The notes: generated from the sequence alone by a model not told the origin. 64,000 nt of DNA from Stomorhina lunata (GCA_933228675.1 OW121740.1:5092001-5156000), one strand, 5' to 3'. Positions 48,935-61,836 are shown, counted from the first letter of the stretch. A program made the numbers and translations.

Positions 48935-50236
48935 ATTAAGTTTTGCATACTTGTTCTGTTTTATATGAATAGGAAAAATTAAAAAAATTCGAAAAAGAGG
49001 TCTACTAATTTTGGTTGAAATTCGTCGACTCCTTGGGATATCTGCCTTATAGCCCCAATTTTTTTTACAAATTATTACTTTCAATGAACAAGTCGCAGTT
49101 CTCAAGAGAATTTGATAAAATGTTATACACGTCTTGGAGTACCTGTCCTAGACCCCCATTTTTCACTTATTTTTCTTTTTGATGTACAATCCGCAATTCT
49201 TAACAGAATTTGATGAAATTCGGAATATGTCCTTAAGTTGAGCTACAAAAAAGGTCTGACAATTTTGGTTGACATTAGTTGACTACTTGGGTGCCTGCCT
49301 TAGCCCCAATTTTTCAACATTTCTTTTTCAATGTATTTTGCTTGAGATCTCTTGACTCTTTGAGGTACCTGCCTTGGATCCCCATTTTTCATTATTATTA
49401 TTACTGTTCTCAATGTATAAGCCAGAATTCTCAACAGAATTTGAAAAAATTTGGCACATGTCTATTAGTTGATTCAAAAAATTTTGGTTAAAATCAGTCC
49501 TCCTTGAGGTAACTGCTTTGGATCCCCATTTTGTCACTTAGTTTTCTTCTCAATATAAGCCGCAATTCTCAACAGAGATATGAAATTCAGCACACATCTA
49601 TAGGTTGACTCAAAAAAGAGCTCTACTAATTTTGTTTGAAGTCCGTCGACTCCTACGAGACTTACACTTAAACTCAAACTTACGCCTAAATGACTGCAAC
49701 ACTTTTTGCTTAAATCATGTATAACAATTTACATGACTATTTTCAGAAAATTGTGAACTTTGTTCTACGATCGGTAAATATCGGTGATTTTTTTTCCCTT
49801 AATCTTAAGAAGGGACTTTCACATGGTTATTGTAAGAGCGCCGAGCAAAACCGAGCCAACTTAGTTTTTGTCCAAAGAATAACGAAAACACTGAATTTTG
49901 TAGAGCTTTTTTGATTTTCTGATACCTCCTAAACTATATATGATATTAAGTTATTTTCTTTTAGAGACTGAAATCGAGGTTTTGTAACTTAATTATATTG
50001 ACATCAAGATTAAAGGTGAGACATTTGATGCATGAGGTACTGAGTTTGATAGCAAATTTCATCACTTTTCGTTTTAGAATATTAAGCAAAGTTCAATACC
50101 TTTTTTATGACTTATAATACATTTTTTTTTTTTTGAAAACTCTTCTATAGAACTGCATCATTAGATTTTTCAAAAGCGGTGGTCAAAAAATGGCTTTTTT
50201 ACAGCATAAATACCATAGTCCGTCACTTTGGTTAGA
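48935..50236 (+). repeat. Unclassified dispersed repeat, copy 1, with internal tandem units
   Basis: The left half consists of four or five diverged tandem units marked by TGCCTTAGCCCCAATTTTTC-type phrases at about 49039, 49140, 49292, 49369 and 49510, each with CGCAATTCTCAACAGAATTT and GTCGACTCCTTG-like parts. The right half is not tandem: CTTTGTTCTACGATC (49758), CACATGGTTATTGTAAGAGC, ATGCATGAGGTACTGAGTTT (50026) and GGTCAAAAAATGGCTTTTTT (50182). The whole right half recurs at 62100-62850. No long frame survives, and the class of element is unknown to me. Confidence 0.75.
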
Positions 50237-51245
50237 TATGCGTTAAATTTAAAAAAATATAACAGATGAATTCTAGTTGTTGTAAATTATTATTTTTGAA
50301 TACAATATTGGTCTATTTTGGTATTCTTAGACCAAAGTTTCTATTTGAGACCCATTTTCGGATGTAATAAATTCAAGTGCTCATAGATTTCGTAAAATGG
50401 TAAAAATTAATAGTAAAAATTGTGATATGAAATTAAAAGCTAAATAATGTCGACTTTAATAGAGCCAAAATCAGCTTTATTATTATTTTTATTTTAGATT
50501 CTTTGTCTATTTTTTTAAATATCCTTGTGACAAGGGTTATACTACTTCATCTATTTATAATCCATTACAAACATACATACATACATACATGTTTATAGTT
50601 ATTTTAGTTTATTTTGACAAACATGTTGTGAAGTAAATTAACTGCACACTTTATTACTATAAATATATTTACACCATTACCATGAACACCCAGACAACAA
50701 AAAAGGATATTTTGACAAAATTAATCTTGTTGGTGTGTCTGTGCTCTGCGTAAGTGTGTGAGTAATCCCACACATAACTTGACATGTTTTGCATCTAATT
50801 TATTTAATGATGTGCACAATTTAATACCAACTAAAATTAAATTTTATTTTTGTGATTACACGGTTTACATAGGAATTGAGGTATGGTAAAATACTGTTGC
50901 TGCTTTTAAGTTTTAAAAGGTTGTTATATTTGACCAAAGCATCTTAGCTCTAAAAGGAGCATTATAATATATTTTATAGATCGAAGACATAAGTGGTTCT
51001 GAAGCAGTCATTAGAAGTTGTTGTTTAATTAACTCAAAACCTTGGAGTATCCTATGGATCAGGGAAACAACGCTCAACTAGTACTTAACCTTGTTAAGTT
51101 GAGGGCATTATATTGGGTTAATAATTGACTTAAGATCCGGTAAAAAAAACATAGTGAAATCTTTTATCATTAGAGCTTTGTTTGTTAAATTTTGCCATAA
51201 AATCATTTTAATTTAAAAAAGTAGAAAAAGGCATTAACTTCTTTA
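50237..51245. other. Unique spacer
   Basis: Contains an (ACAT)n tract at about 50571-50590 and otherwise unique AT-rich DNA without a recognisable gene. Confidence 0.5.
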
Positions 51246-52000
51246 ACAAGTAAGAAAGTTCTATAGTCGGTCAAGCATAACCATACCACTAAGGTTAAAG
51301 GTGTTCTTTTTCGTGTATAAAGACAAATATTTCCCAAATTTTGTCATAAAACAAACATTTTCTTAAGACATATGTTTATTTAAGCAATTTCCGTCATTTT
51401 GACTTATATGGGAGCTAGGGTCAACTTTAGACCGATTATCTTGAAATTTTTCAAATTTATTACAGTTGTTACAGGTTTTATTTATTCAAAAAATAAGCTT
51501 CAAATTGTCATTATTTTCAGATTTATAGGCGTCTTAGTGATATTTGTCTCATTTAGTGCGTTTTGACAAAAGAGCTTGTATGAGAGCTATGGACCGATTG
51601 AACGAAATTTCGTACACTGATTTTAGTTTACATAAGCATTATTTGTTTGAAATTTAATAAAAAAAAATATTGATATTTGTGGCCAGTATAGCAATTCTGG
51701 GAAATGGAACCATAAATAATTGACCGATTTTGACGAATTTCACTGTCGAAAACATGATCTGCGCCAAATTTCATCAAATTATCTTTAGAATTGCGACTAG
51801 TACTTTGACTACATGGTTTACATGGGGCTCCAGCCAGCCCAACAGGTGGACGGACGGACGAACTGACATCGCTAAATCGACTCAGAAAGTGATTCTAAGT
51901 CTACTGATATACTAAAAGGTAAGTCTATGATAAGCATTTCTATGCGTTACATACATCAGTACAAACTTATAATACACTTATGATGGTGAAAGGTATAAAA
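51246..52000 (-). mobile_element. Helitron/DINE-1 (mini-me)-like element, copy 3
   Basis: Reverse orientation relative to copies 1 and 2, and more diverged. It begins ACAAGTAAGAAAGTTCTATA then GTCGGTCAAGC, shows TATGGGAGCTAGGGTCAACT, and has the proto-microsatellite as GGTGGACGGACGGACGAACT (51844-51863) followed by CATCGCTAAATCGACTCAG. It ends TATGATGGTGAAAGGTATAA. The GGACGGAC tract is short here, so this copy has not expanded into a microsatellite. The small frame 51730-51915 inside it is not a gene. Confidence 0.8.
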
Positions 52001-53934
52001 ACCTCAGACATATCGCACTTGTTCAACAAGAGGGTATTAACTCAAAATTTTTAAATTTTCACTTTTTTAAAGAAATTAATGTGTAGTAGTCTTATCTACC
52101 CACTGTAAAAATCTGGCATCATTCTCACTATAATTTCACCAAAAAAATACAGTTTTACCCCTCTTCCTTATACGAAAGTAGTAGTAAAATAAAATAGTTT
52201 TTTGACTCTACTGAAAATTTCTTGTTGATCAAGTACGATATGTATAACGGAAATTCTCAGGAACTTGATCTATATACTTTCAGGTAAAAAACAGCAAAAA
52301 CATTATATGTAGAGTACAAAAATATATGTTATTTTTTGCAAAAAAGAAAAGTGTATTCACCTTAATGGCTCAAAGAAAAGTCGAAAACAGTTTTATATAT
52401 AATTTCTTCCAGCCAGAATATGAAAAATGTCAAAGAAAAAGAAAATGTTATACTGTTTTGCAATTAAGTAAATTGTTTATTTGTTCCTACCAGAACAAAG
52501 TTCAATGAAGCAAAATCTTTATTTTTCTCAATAATTTCACTTCTTTCATTTCTTTTGGCCTCTGATGCTATTTATATATCATTTATATAATGTTAAGTAC
52601 ATTTATTATAATTAATACAGTTAATGCTAAATACAAAAACAAGTATAACAAAGAGACCATTTTTCTGAATATGATGTTTCTTTTAAGATGATGAAGCCTA
52701 ATTTTGGATGCTTGAGGTGTCTGGGTATCATGTAATTATTTTAAGTGTTTGACTACAAAAAAAGTTGAAAAAATTTGTTAAACATTTTCTTTATAAATTT
52801 TACAAAGTTCCTACTTATTGGCTAACCTTTGTAGGAAAGTTTTTCCCTAAATGCTTAACAATAATGTCCTTTAAGTTTTGTCTTATTTATAACAAATTAA
52901 GTTAATTGAACACTCATTAAACTAAATTTAAACAAGACAAAATTGTTTTTATTAAAAAGTTGAAAAAAAAAAGAAACAGAATATTTAAGCAGACATCAGG
53001 GCAGCTGCACGTTAAAAATGAAAATTACTTTCAACAGCTGCCAGGCACTTCTATGCCTTGGCAAAGTCTGTACATCATTTATTTATGTTAATAAGTTTAC
53101 GGTTAGTTTTTAAGAGTTTCAGCTGCTTGAAATTAAATTTTTTTTTAATATTGTTGTAAATATGTAAAAATGTGAAACAATATTAATGTACAACAACAAC
53201 AACGACAATACAATAAATTTAAGTTAAAATACAATTGTTGGCCGTTTTGCTTTAATTACATACATTAAAGACCCTAGAGCGTATGATTAATATTAATTTA
53301 ACAAAAATTTCATAAATTTATTTTTATCTCCACCAGCCAAGTGAAAAATATTTTTAAAGGTATTATAAATAAATTTTAATTTAAAAGTCTTTATTAGTAA
53401 AAAGGACAAATATCAATTAGAAAAAAATAAAATTTATTATAAGAGAAATTTATTTAGTATTAAATTTGTAATACAAATGTCATGCTTAAAATTTATCATT
53501 TTCCTAATTAAATTATCGCTTAACTTAACGAAATTATACAGAAACTCTTATAAACTTACCTGAAGTTGTTGTTAAGCACCTGCTTTTTCTAAGAAATTTA
53601 AATAAATCAAATAAATTGTCGCAAATCTTATTATGTGACACCTTAAATATATTTATAATTTGCTTTTAATTGTAAAACTAAATTTTGCTAAAATCTGCAA
53701 AATAAAATTTTTTGAAAAACGATGTATATTCAATTATAATAATTATTTGGCCAATGAAGGCTTTTATATTACATAATTTTGAAATAAATAAAAATAAAAA
53801 AAAAATAATTTTTCTCCTGAGGTAAATACCCTGGAGATTCCTTTCATAAGGACTTTTTAAAAATCATTGAAAGTTTTTAAAATTAAATCATTCAAAGTTT
53901 TTAAATTTAGCAAAAATACTACCAAAATTTTAAA
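52001..53934. other. Unique spacer with an E-box cluster
   Basis: No gene recognised. Three CAGCTG E-boxes occur at 53002-53007, 53035-53040 and 53120-53125 within a single-copy patch of higher GC (52990-53080), listed separately. An (AAC)n tract lies at 53192-53206. The 60-codon frame at 52326-52508 has no motif. Confidence 0.5.
52990..53130. promoter_or_regulatory. Candidate cis-regulatory patch with three CAGCTG E-boxes
   Basis: CAGCTG sites at 53002, 53035 and 53120 sit in about 125 bp of single-copy, less AT-rich sequence with no repeat similarity. CAGCTG is a general bHLH-binding hexamer. In DNA this AT-rich a single site is expected only once in tens of kilobases, so a cluster is notable. 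That it is an enhancer is an inference, and no neighbouring gene is visible in the window. Confidence 0.3.
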
Positions 53935-56135
53935 GATTAGGTAAAAAATTTAAATTTTTAATAGAAAGTTTTCTTTGGAAAATTTTTGATAAAAAATGTT
54001 TCTATAGAAAATTTTCGATATAAAATTTTTCAATAAAAGATTTTCGATATAAAATTTTTCTATAGCAAATTTTTTAAAAATCATTGAGAGTTTTTAAAAT
54101 TAAATCATTGAAAGTTTTTAAATTTCCCAAAAATACTACCAAAATTTCAAAGATTAGGTAAAAAATTAAAATTTTTAATGGAAAGTTTTCTTTGAAAAAT
54201 TTTTCAATAGAAAATCTTCGATAAAAAAATTTTCTATACAAAATTTTTCAATAAAAGATTTTCGATAGAAAATTTTTCTATAGAAAATTTCCGATATAAA
54301 ATCTTTCTATAGAAAATTTTCGATATAAAATTATTCTATAGAAAATTTTCGATATGAAATTTTTCTATAGAAAATTTTTTATTTAAATTTTTTTTATAAA
54401 AATTATTGATATACAATTTTTTTTAAAAAAATTTTCGATATAAAATTTTTCTATAGAAAATTTTCGATATAAAATTTTTCTATAGAAAATTGTTGATATA
54501 AAATTTTTCTATAGAAAATTTTCGATATAAAATCTTTCAATAAAAAATTTTTCTATACAAAATTTTCGATATAAATTTTTTAATCAAAAATTTTCGATAT
54601 AAAATTTTTCTGTACAAAACTTTCTATTAAAAATTTTTTTATAGAAAATTTTCGAGGCAAGATTTTTCTATAGAAAATTTATCACAAAAAATGTTTCTAT
54701 AGAAAATTTTTGCTATAAATTTGTCTATAGAAAATTTTCGATATCAAATTTTTGTATAGAAAATTTTTAATAAAAAATATTTGTATAGGAAATTTTTGAT
54801 ATAAAATTTTTCTATGGAAAATTTTGGTATAAAAGTATTCTATAGAAAATTTTCGATACAAAATTTTTCTGTAGAAAAGTTTAATCATATAAATATTCTA
54901 TAAAAAATTTTAGTTATAAAATTTTTCTATAGAAAATTTTTGTTATATAATTTTTCAATAGAAAATTTTTCTGTAAATTTCCAATACAATTTTTTCGATT
55001 TTTTCTATAGAAAATTTTCCGTATAAAATTTTTATTTTGAAAATTTTTGATTTGGGTATAAAATTATTCTATAGAAAATCTTCGATACAAAATCTTGCTA
55101 TAAAAAATTTTGTTATAAAAAATTTTCGTCATAAAATTTTTCTATAGAATATTTTAGTTATAAAATTTTCGTTACATAATTTTTCTATAGAAAATTTTCG
55201 ATAAAAAATTTTTCTTTTAAAAATTTTTGATATAAAATTTTTCTATAAAAAATTTTTGATATAAAATTTTTCTATAGAAAATCTTTCTATAGGAAATTTT
55301 AGATATAAAATTTTCTATAGAAAATTTTCAGTATAAAATTTTTTTATAGATATAAAATTTTTCATTAAAAAATTTTCGATATCAAATTTTTCCATAGAAA
55401 ATTTTCGATATAAAATTTTTCTATAGAAAATTTTCGATATAAAATTTCTCTATAGAAAATTTTCGATATAAAATTTTTCTATAGAAAATTTTCGATATAA
55501 AAATTTTTCTATAGAAAATTTTCGATATAAAATTTTTCTATAGAAAATTTTCGATATAAAATTTTTCTATAGAAATTTTTTGATATAAAATTTTTCTATA
55601 GAAAGTCTTTCTATAGGAAATTTTATATATAAAATTTTCCATAGAAAATTTTCAGTATAAAATTTTTTTATAGAAAACTTTCAATATAAAATGTTTCTAT
55701 ATAAAATTTTCGATAGAAAATTTTCAATATGAAATTTTTTTATATAAAACTTTCGATATAAAATTTTTCTATAGATAATTTTCGATATAAAATTTTTCTA
55801 TAGAAAATTTTCGATAGAAAATTTTTCTATAGAAAATTTTCGGTATAAAATTTTTCTATAGAAAATATTCGATATAAAATTTTTTTTTGGAAAAAAAAAT
55901 TTTCCATAGAAAATTTTCGATATAAACTTTTCGATATCAAATTTTTCTATAGAAAATTTTCGATAACAAAATTTTTGACGTAAATTTTTATTAGAAAATT
56001 TTCGATGTAAATTTTTGTTAAAAAATTTTCGATTTAAAATTTTTCCTTAGAAAATTTTTGATATAAAATTTTTCCTTAGAAAATTTTTGATATAAAATTT
56101 TTCCTAAGAAAATTTTTGATATAAAATTTTAATAT
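53935..56135 (+). repeat. Minisatellite array, type F (about 29-bp monomer)
   Basis: About 75 monomers of TTTTTCTATAGAAAATTTTC then GATATAAAA. The first 250 bp contain a duplicated leader: the phrase TAAAATTAAATCATT, then CAAAAATACTACCAAAATTT and AAAGATTAGGTAAAAAATT, occurs at 53878-53960 and again at 54096-54168, a direct repeat of about 220 bp. The most regular units are at 55385-55580. The minus-strand frame 54697-54888 (YRKILYRKFS-type) is the repeat translated. Confidence 0.93.
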
Positions 56136-57454
56136 TGAAAACAGTTAATAAACCTTATTTACAAAATATTAAATAGATATTTCTCATTTCTAATTTAGAC
56201 ATTTATGTTCGGAGAAATTATTTTTTTACTAGAGCGTTGTATTTTTCTAATTAAAATAGACAAATAAATAGACACAAATAATTTTTGATAAACCTATGAT
56301 TAATACTAATTAGTTTTACTTTTAATTTAGTTTGCTAATTTTTCAATAACATTTTTACTTCGTAATTGAAGTGTCCATCATTTGACGTCATCATATTTAA
56401 AAATATATATAAGTTATAAATAGATATTGATTAATTGTTATTGATATGGTTCGTAGTATTGATATATTTTCATGAAATTATGAGATGTCATAATTATTAG
56501 AGAATACTGGGAATTGACTTTATTAATCTGACATTTATGTCTTTTAGTACTTGAAATTTCTAAATTATTTCGTGGAATTTCAAACTAAGTTTTAACATTT
56601 ATCTTAAGGTTGTATAGATATTTTAATTGCTTCAATATTAGAATATTCGAAATGTAGTATTCTTATTAATTTGTAAACATCTTTCCAGCTTTCAAAGATA
56701 ATTTAGTACCAACTTTGAAACGTTATACTTAGAAATCTACTTCCCCATTTAAATTTATTATATTCCCTCTTTAAGGTTGATTCTTTTTTTAATGAACCTA
56801 ATTAATGAAATTTTGATTCAAGTTTCCTTCGAAATTGTTTCATTTAAAAGTATTTATTTATCCTAAGCGAATTTGCCTTAAACTAAGACGTCACAAAATG
56901 TATAAAAATAAAAAATTCTTTAAATTGTTAAAACTTTTACATTCAAGGTCGTACATTTATTGCAAATGAGAAAAAGAACTCATAAAATTTCGCTAACATT
57001 ATTGACTTTTACTTTATGAGGTTTCAATAATAAAAATTGTTTTCAAACTGTAACTGTAAAAATTTAAGTGGTATTGAAAGTTTTTGCAAAAAGTTCTTGA
57101 AATTGTATTAATCATACGCCAGAGTAGGTCTTCATTTCATAAAAAACTCTTAAGCAGAAAAAATATTTTCAAATTTAAATACAATTAATTTACCAAGAAA
57201 TATTATGTCTTTAAACTTAATCGGAAAAATTATTTTGCAGAGAATTTTTATACAGAATTTTTGGATGTAAAGCCTTTTAATCTTTTTATATTTATTAAAA
57301 TTTGTTTACAAGTCACTAATAAAAAATGTTGTATTTTGGAGGGTAAACATATGTCAATATAATTCAGTATAATTCGATAGACGCCAAAGCGTAAACACTT
57401 TTTAGCCGCTACAATAATGTAATAAAAATATCTTACGAGAAAGTCCGAAATTTT
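56136..57454. other. Spacer between inverted type F arrays
   Basis: About 1.3 kb of unique AT-rich DNA, the loop between the type F array and its inverted partner. A 69-codon minus-strand frame at 57248-57457 has no identifiable motif and is not called. Confidence 0.5.
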
Positions 57455-59340
57455 CAATGCAAAATTTATCTATAAAAAATTTTCGATGTAAAATATTTTT
57501 TTAGAAAATTTTTAATATAAAATTTTTATAGAAAATTTTCAATGTAAAATTTTTTTCCAGAAATTTTCCGGTGTAAAATTTTTTTTTAAAAAATTGTCGA
57601 TATAAAATGTTTTTTCTAAAATTTTTTATCGAAAATTTTTTGTATAAAAAACTTATAATGAAAATTTTCTATAGAAATATTTTATATCGAAAATTTTCTA
57701 CAGAAAAATTTTATATTGAAAATTTTCTATATTAAAATTTGATATCGAAAATTTTCTGTAGGAAAATTTTGTATTGAAAATTTTTTATAGAAAAATATTA
57801 TATCGAAAATTTTCTATAGAAAAATTTTATATCGCAAATTTTCTATAGCAAAATTTTATATCAAAAAGTTTCTATAGGAAAATTTTGTGTGAAAAATTTT
57901 CTATAGGAAAATTTTGTGTGAAAAATTTTCTATAGAAAAATTTTGTGTCAAAAATTTTTTATAGAAAAATTTTATACATTGAAAATTTTCTATAAAAAAA
58001 TTTTATACATTAAAACTTTTCTATAAAAAAATTTTTGTATAGGAAATTTTCTATAAAAAATTTTATATCGACAATTTTCTATAGAAACATTTTCTATACG
58101 AAAATTTTCTATAGACAAATTTTTTAACGAAAATTTTTTATAGAAAAATTTTATATCGAAAATTTTTGATACAAAAATTTTATACCGACAATTTTCTTTA
58201 GAAAAATTCTATAACGAAAATTTTCTATAGATTAATTTTATAACGAAAATTTTCTATAGAAAAATTTGATAACGAAAATTTTCTATAGAAAAATTTTATA
58301 ACGAAAATTTTCTATAGAAAAATTTTATAACGAAAATTGTCTATATAAAAATTTTTCTATATTAAAATTTTCTATAGAAATATTTCATAACGAAAATTTT
58401 CTATTGAAACATTTAATAACGAAAATTTTCTATAATTTTCTATTGAAAAATTTTATATCGAAAATTTCCTATAGAAAAATTTTATATCGAAAATTTCCTA
58501 TAGAAAAATTTTATATCGAAAATTTTCTATAAAAAAATTTTATATCGAAAATTTTCTATAAAAAAATGTTATATCGAAAATTTTCTATAAAAAAATTTTA
58601 TATCGAAAATTTTCAATAGAAAAACTTTTGTGCCAAAAATTTTTTATAGAAAAAATTTTTGTCGAACATTTTCTATAGAAAAATGTTATATCGACAATTT
58701 TGTATAGAAAAATCTTATATCGAAAATTTTGTATAGAAAAATTTTATATCGAAAATTTTCTATAGAAAAATTTTATATCGAAAATTTTCTATAGAAAAAT
58801 TTTATATCGAAAATTTTCTATAAAAAAATTTTATATTGATAATTTTTGATACAAAAATTTTTGATAAAATTTTTCTATAAAAAATTTTCTATATTAAATA
58901 TTTGATATAAAAATTTTCTATAGAAAATTTTTTGTAAAAATTTTTTATTTTCAAAATAAAATTTTTTCTGTAGAAAATTTTCAAAAAAATATTTTTTTAT
59001 AGAAAATTTTCGATACAAAATTTTCTATAGAAAAATTTTCTATATAAAAATGTTATATCAAAAATTTTCTTTAAAAAAACTTGTATCGAAAATCTAAAAA
59101 AAAATTTTATTTCGAAAATTTTTTACAGAAAAAACTTTATTTTGAAAATAAAAAATTTTTACAAAAAATTTTCTATAGAAAATCTTTATATCAAAAATTC
59201 AATATAGAAAATTTTTTATAGAAAAAATTTTATTAAAAATTTTTGTATCTAGACAGAAAATTTTCTATAGAAAATTTTTATATTAATATTTCAATATTTA
59301 AGATTTCAAATCGAAAATTTTCTAAAGAAAAATTTTATAT
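57455..59340 (-). repeat. Minisatellite array, type F, inverted partner
   Basis: About 65 monomers. From 57660 on the unit is GAAAATTTTCTATAGAAAAA plus TTTTATATC, which is the reverse complement of the 53935-56135 monomer. A run with TTTTATAACGAAAATTTTCT units at 58200-58340 resembles type C, linking types C and F. The first 200 bp and the stretch after 58850 are decayed and include units in the opposite orientation (CGATATAAAA-like). Confidence 0.92.
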
Positions 59341-60622
59341 TGCATGTATTTGCCTCACGTGCTACTAAAAAGAATTTATTGTTTGAATATAATTTAAGTG
59401 CTTTTTTTTCGAAGTGTCCGCTGTCTCAGAATCCTTAAAAAGCATCCGATATTCTTCACAAACATTGCCATGTCTATTAACAACCTAAAAATCTTGGACT
59501 AGAAATTGTGAAAATTTTACTTCAGTATGTTCCCTTTCCTCGTTATTTTGCTTCTAAATTCTTTACCATATTATAATCTGAAACTTTCTCAAGTGCATAA
59601 AGAAATTTTCGAAATATATTTTTTTTTGACTTAAGTTTTATCCTAATTCAACCTATGACTCATATTTGTTTTTAATTTTAAGCCAAATTGGATGAAAAAG
59701 TTAAAACATGATTTCGCATACTCGAGTTCTAATAATTTAAATATAACAGAAAGGGAAAAGTTTTCAAAATCAAAAGAGTTTTTGTTTCATATGAAATTTT
59801 CTGAAATGAAAAAAAAGAAAAGGAGTTAAATTAAAAAGGCAGGGAAATAAAAAAAAACAAGCTGCTCTGTATGCATGATTATTTGTACTTGTTAGAGTAT
59901 GTGTGTCAAAAAATTAAATGTAGAAAACTGTGATAAAAAGAGATAAGTAACATGACATAGACCTTTTGTAACCAGTTAAATATTACATGGATATTGTAGC
60001 TATGATTACAGTACTTGTGTAAATCTCAGTGTAGAGTTTAATTCTTTAAAAGAGTATATATAGATACATACATAGCAATGTGTCATTTATAAATACTTGA
60101 ATATTTCAAACATTTTGTCATGTTGGCAACGAAATTCGTCATTGGCGACAGGTCTTTGCTAAGTTTGTTATAACCATTCTCTACTGTTTGTGTATAAATT
60201 TAAATTGGTATGCGTATGCTAAAGAATGTGCATGGAATTTTACAATTCAAATGAAATTTTTGATCTAACGACAACTTTATTAAAGTGACAAACAGGAAAT
60301 TGAGTAATTTAGACACAGCATTTTCTTTTGTTTTTTCTTTGTGTAAACCTTAGTAATGACTTGATGTGTTTAAAATACCCCTGTGTTTAATTTTTGTTTT
60401 TTTTTTATTTTTCCTTTATTCTTTGGATTTGCTTGTGAAAATATTTTGTTGGTGTTTCTAGGAAAAGAAGTAAAACGGAAATATTAGCAGGAATTACAAG
60501 TTCAACGAAATAGGTAACTGAAGCTAAGAATTAAGAGGCTTTAATTAAGATTGAAAAAGGCAAGACTGAAAAAGGTAAGAAAGAGAATTAATGAATTTTA
60601 CTATGAATGTAAAATGCTATAG
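59341..60622. other. Unique AT-rich spacer
   Basis: No gene or repeat recognised. It ends in a T-rich tract immediately before the open frame at 60623. Confidence 0.5.
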
Positions 60623-60970
60623 TGTTTTTTTTTTGACAAACTGAAAAAGCTGGACTGGGTTTATATCTGGTTTCAACAAGAAGGTACTGAAACAATAGTC
60701 AAATTGCGAAGCGAGTTTGGTGAAAAGTTAATCATCATAGACCGTTCAGTTGAATATCTTAATTCTATTTGTAAAGATCATCGTTATAGGGACAAGACTA
60801 CAATGGCTGATGTGCGGTCAACCATTATTGAAGAATTTGTTCGCGATTTACCAACCGATATTTTACTAAAAGTACCTCAATATTGGACCCACTCCAATGT
60901 TCTGTATAAACCTATCACTATCCTCAACAATATTGACTACTATATTACCGTCCCACTCTTCGATACTTAA
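60623..60970 (+). CDS. Unrecognised 115-codon open frame, possible gene or element fragment
   Basis: The frame is open from the stop at 60620-60622 to TAA at 60968-60970. It has no ATG near its beginning, and the first in-frame Met is internal at 60803. Composition is balanced and protein-like, unlike other frames here: IWFQQEGTETIVKLRSEFGE, then RSVEYLNSICKDHRYRDKTT and EEFVRDLPTDILLKVPQYW, all predicted helical and soluble. Just after the stop the +1 frame continues with plausible sequence (VRTSNDSKSTKDIHVDESLL, then KRGVFG) up to a stop near 61072, as if a frameshift had split a longer ancestral frame. I do not recognise the family. A retroelement gag or transposase piece or a host exon are all possible. 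An antisense frame at 60866-61063 overlaps it and cannot be excluded. Confidence 0.3.
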   Translation, partial: CFFFDKLKKLDWVYIWFQQEGTETIVKLRSEFGEKLIIIDRSVEYLNSICKDHRYRDKTTMADVRSTIIEEFVRDLPTDILLKVPQYWTHSNVLYKPITILNNIDYYITVPLFDT

Positions 60971-61507
60971 AGTTGTAAGAACTTCAAATGATTCTAAATC
61001 GACTAAAGATATACATGTGGATGAGTCTTTATTAAAGAGGGGAGTGTTTGGGGTTTTTTTCAAGACAATTTAAGAAACGATATTTTAAACTCCCAGAGCT
61101 TGGGAATATTTAACAAACTGAAATAACTGCCATAAATAGAGCGACTAAATGGCTAATATATTACAAAATATATTTAATATCTTTACGAAATCTATTCTCA
61201 CTCATGAAAGCCGGGCATTTCTCAATAAGATTTCCAGACATTAAAATATAGAACTCTTCTGGTTACTTTGTCAGGTGGATAGCCTACTAATGACTGATGC
61301 TCTTTTTGGTCAGGTGGACATTGAGGAAGAACCTGGCATTCTCCGCCTCCGTCACTAAACACATATTTGTAATCTTGAGACTTATTATCGGTTTTCAGCT
61401 TCTCGAATACTAATTTTCGTAATATTTATTCTAACACCCGGCTGGAACTATTCGAGCTTTTATTTTGGTAGTCAAGAGACTATTCTTTTCTATGCTTTGC
61501 AGAACAT
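60971..61507. other. Possible pseudogenic stretch, unclassified
   Basis: The patch 61200-61400 is less AT-rich. On its minus strand there is a short open stretch reading VFSDGGGECQVLPQCPPDQK, then EHQSLVGYPPDKVTRRV, that ends at a stop near 61230. I cannot assign it to a family. It may belong to a decayed retroelement together with the frame at 60623-60970. Confidence 0.3.
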
Positions 61508-61652
<145 letters not shown>

Positions 61653-61756
61653 TTCAAACATAACTCCCAGGACATTTCAATTGAAACAAGGGGTACTTCT
61701 CTTAGTGACCTACACTTTAACTCCTGCTCCGAATGGCATATGCTTTATTACATTTT

Positions 61757-61836
61757 TTCGAGTGCGTCTGGCTGGGGATCGAACTCTTGACTTCTGGCTA
61801 GGCGGATGACCAATACTATGTCTCACTGCACAGTGG
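61757..61836 (-). ncRNA. tRNA-like sequence (SINE-head-like)
   Basis: On the minus strand the stretch reads through TAGTATTGG (A-box-like) and CATCCGCCTAGCCAGAAGTC to a good B-box, GAGTTCGATCC. Its ends do not pair into an acceptor stem, so it is not a functional tRNA. A tRNA-derived SINE head or an old tRNA pseudogene fits. It is followed on the minus strand by an A-rich stretch (CGAAAAAATGTAATAAAGC), which would suit a short SINE tail. Confidence 0.4.

Noticed and set aside
48827..49537. Short frames of 69-92 codons in the unclassified repeat
   Set aside because: They are not preserved in the second copy at 61865-62850 and change frame between tandem units.
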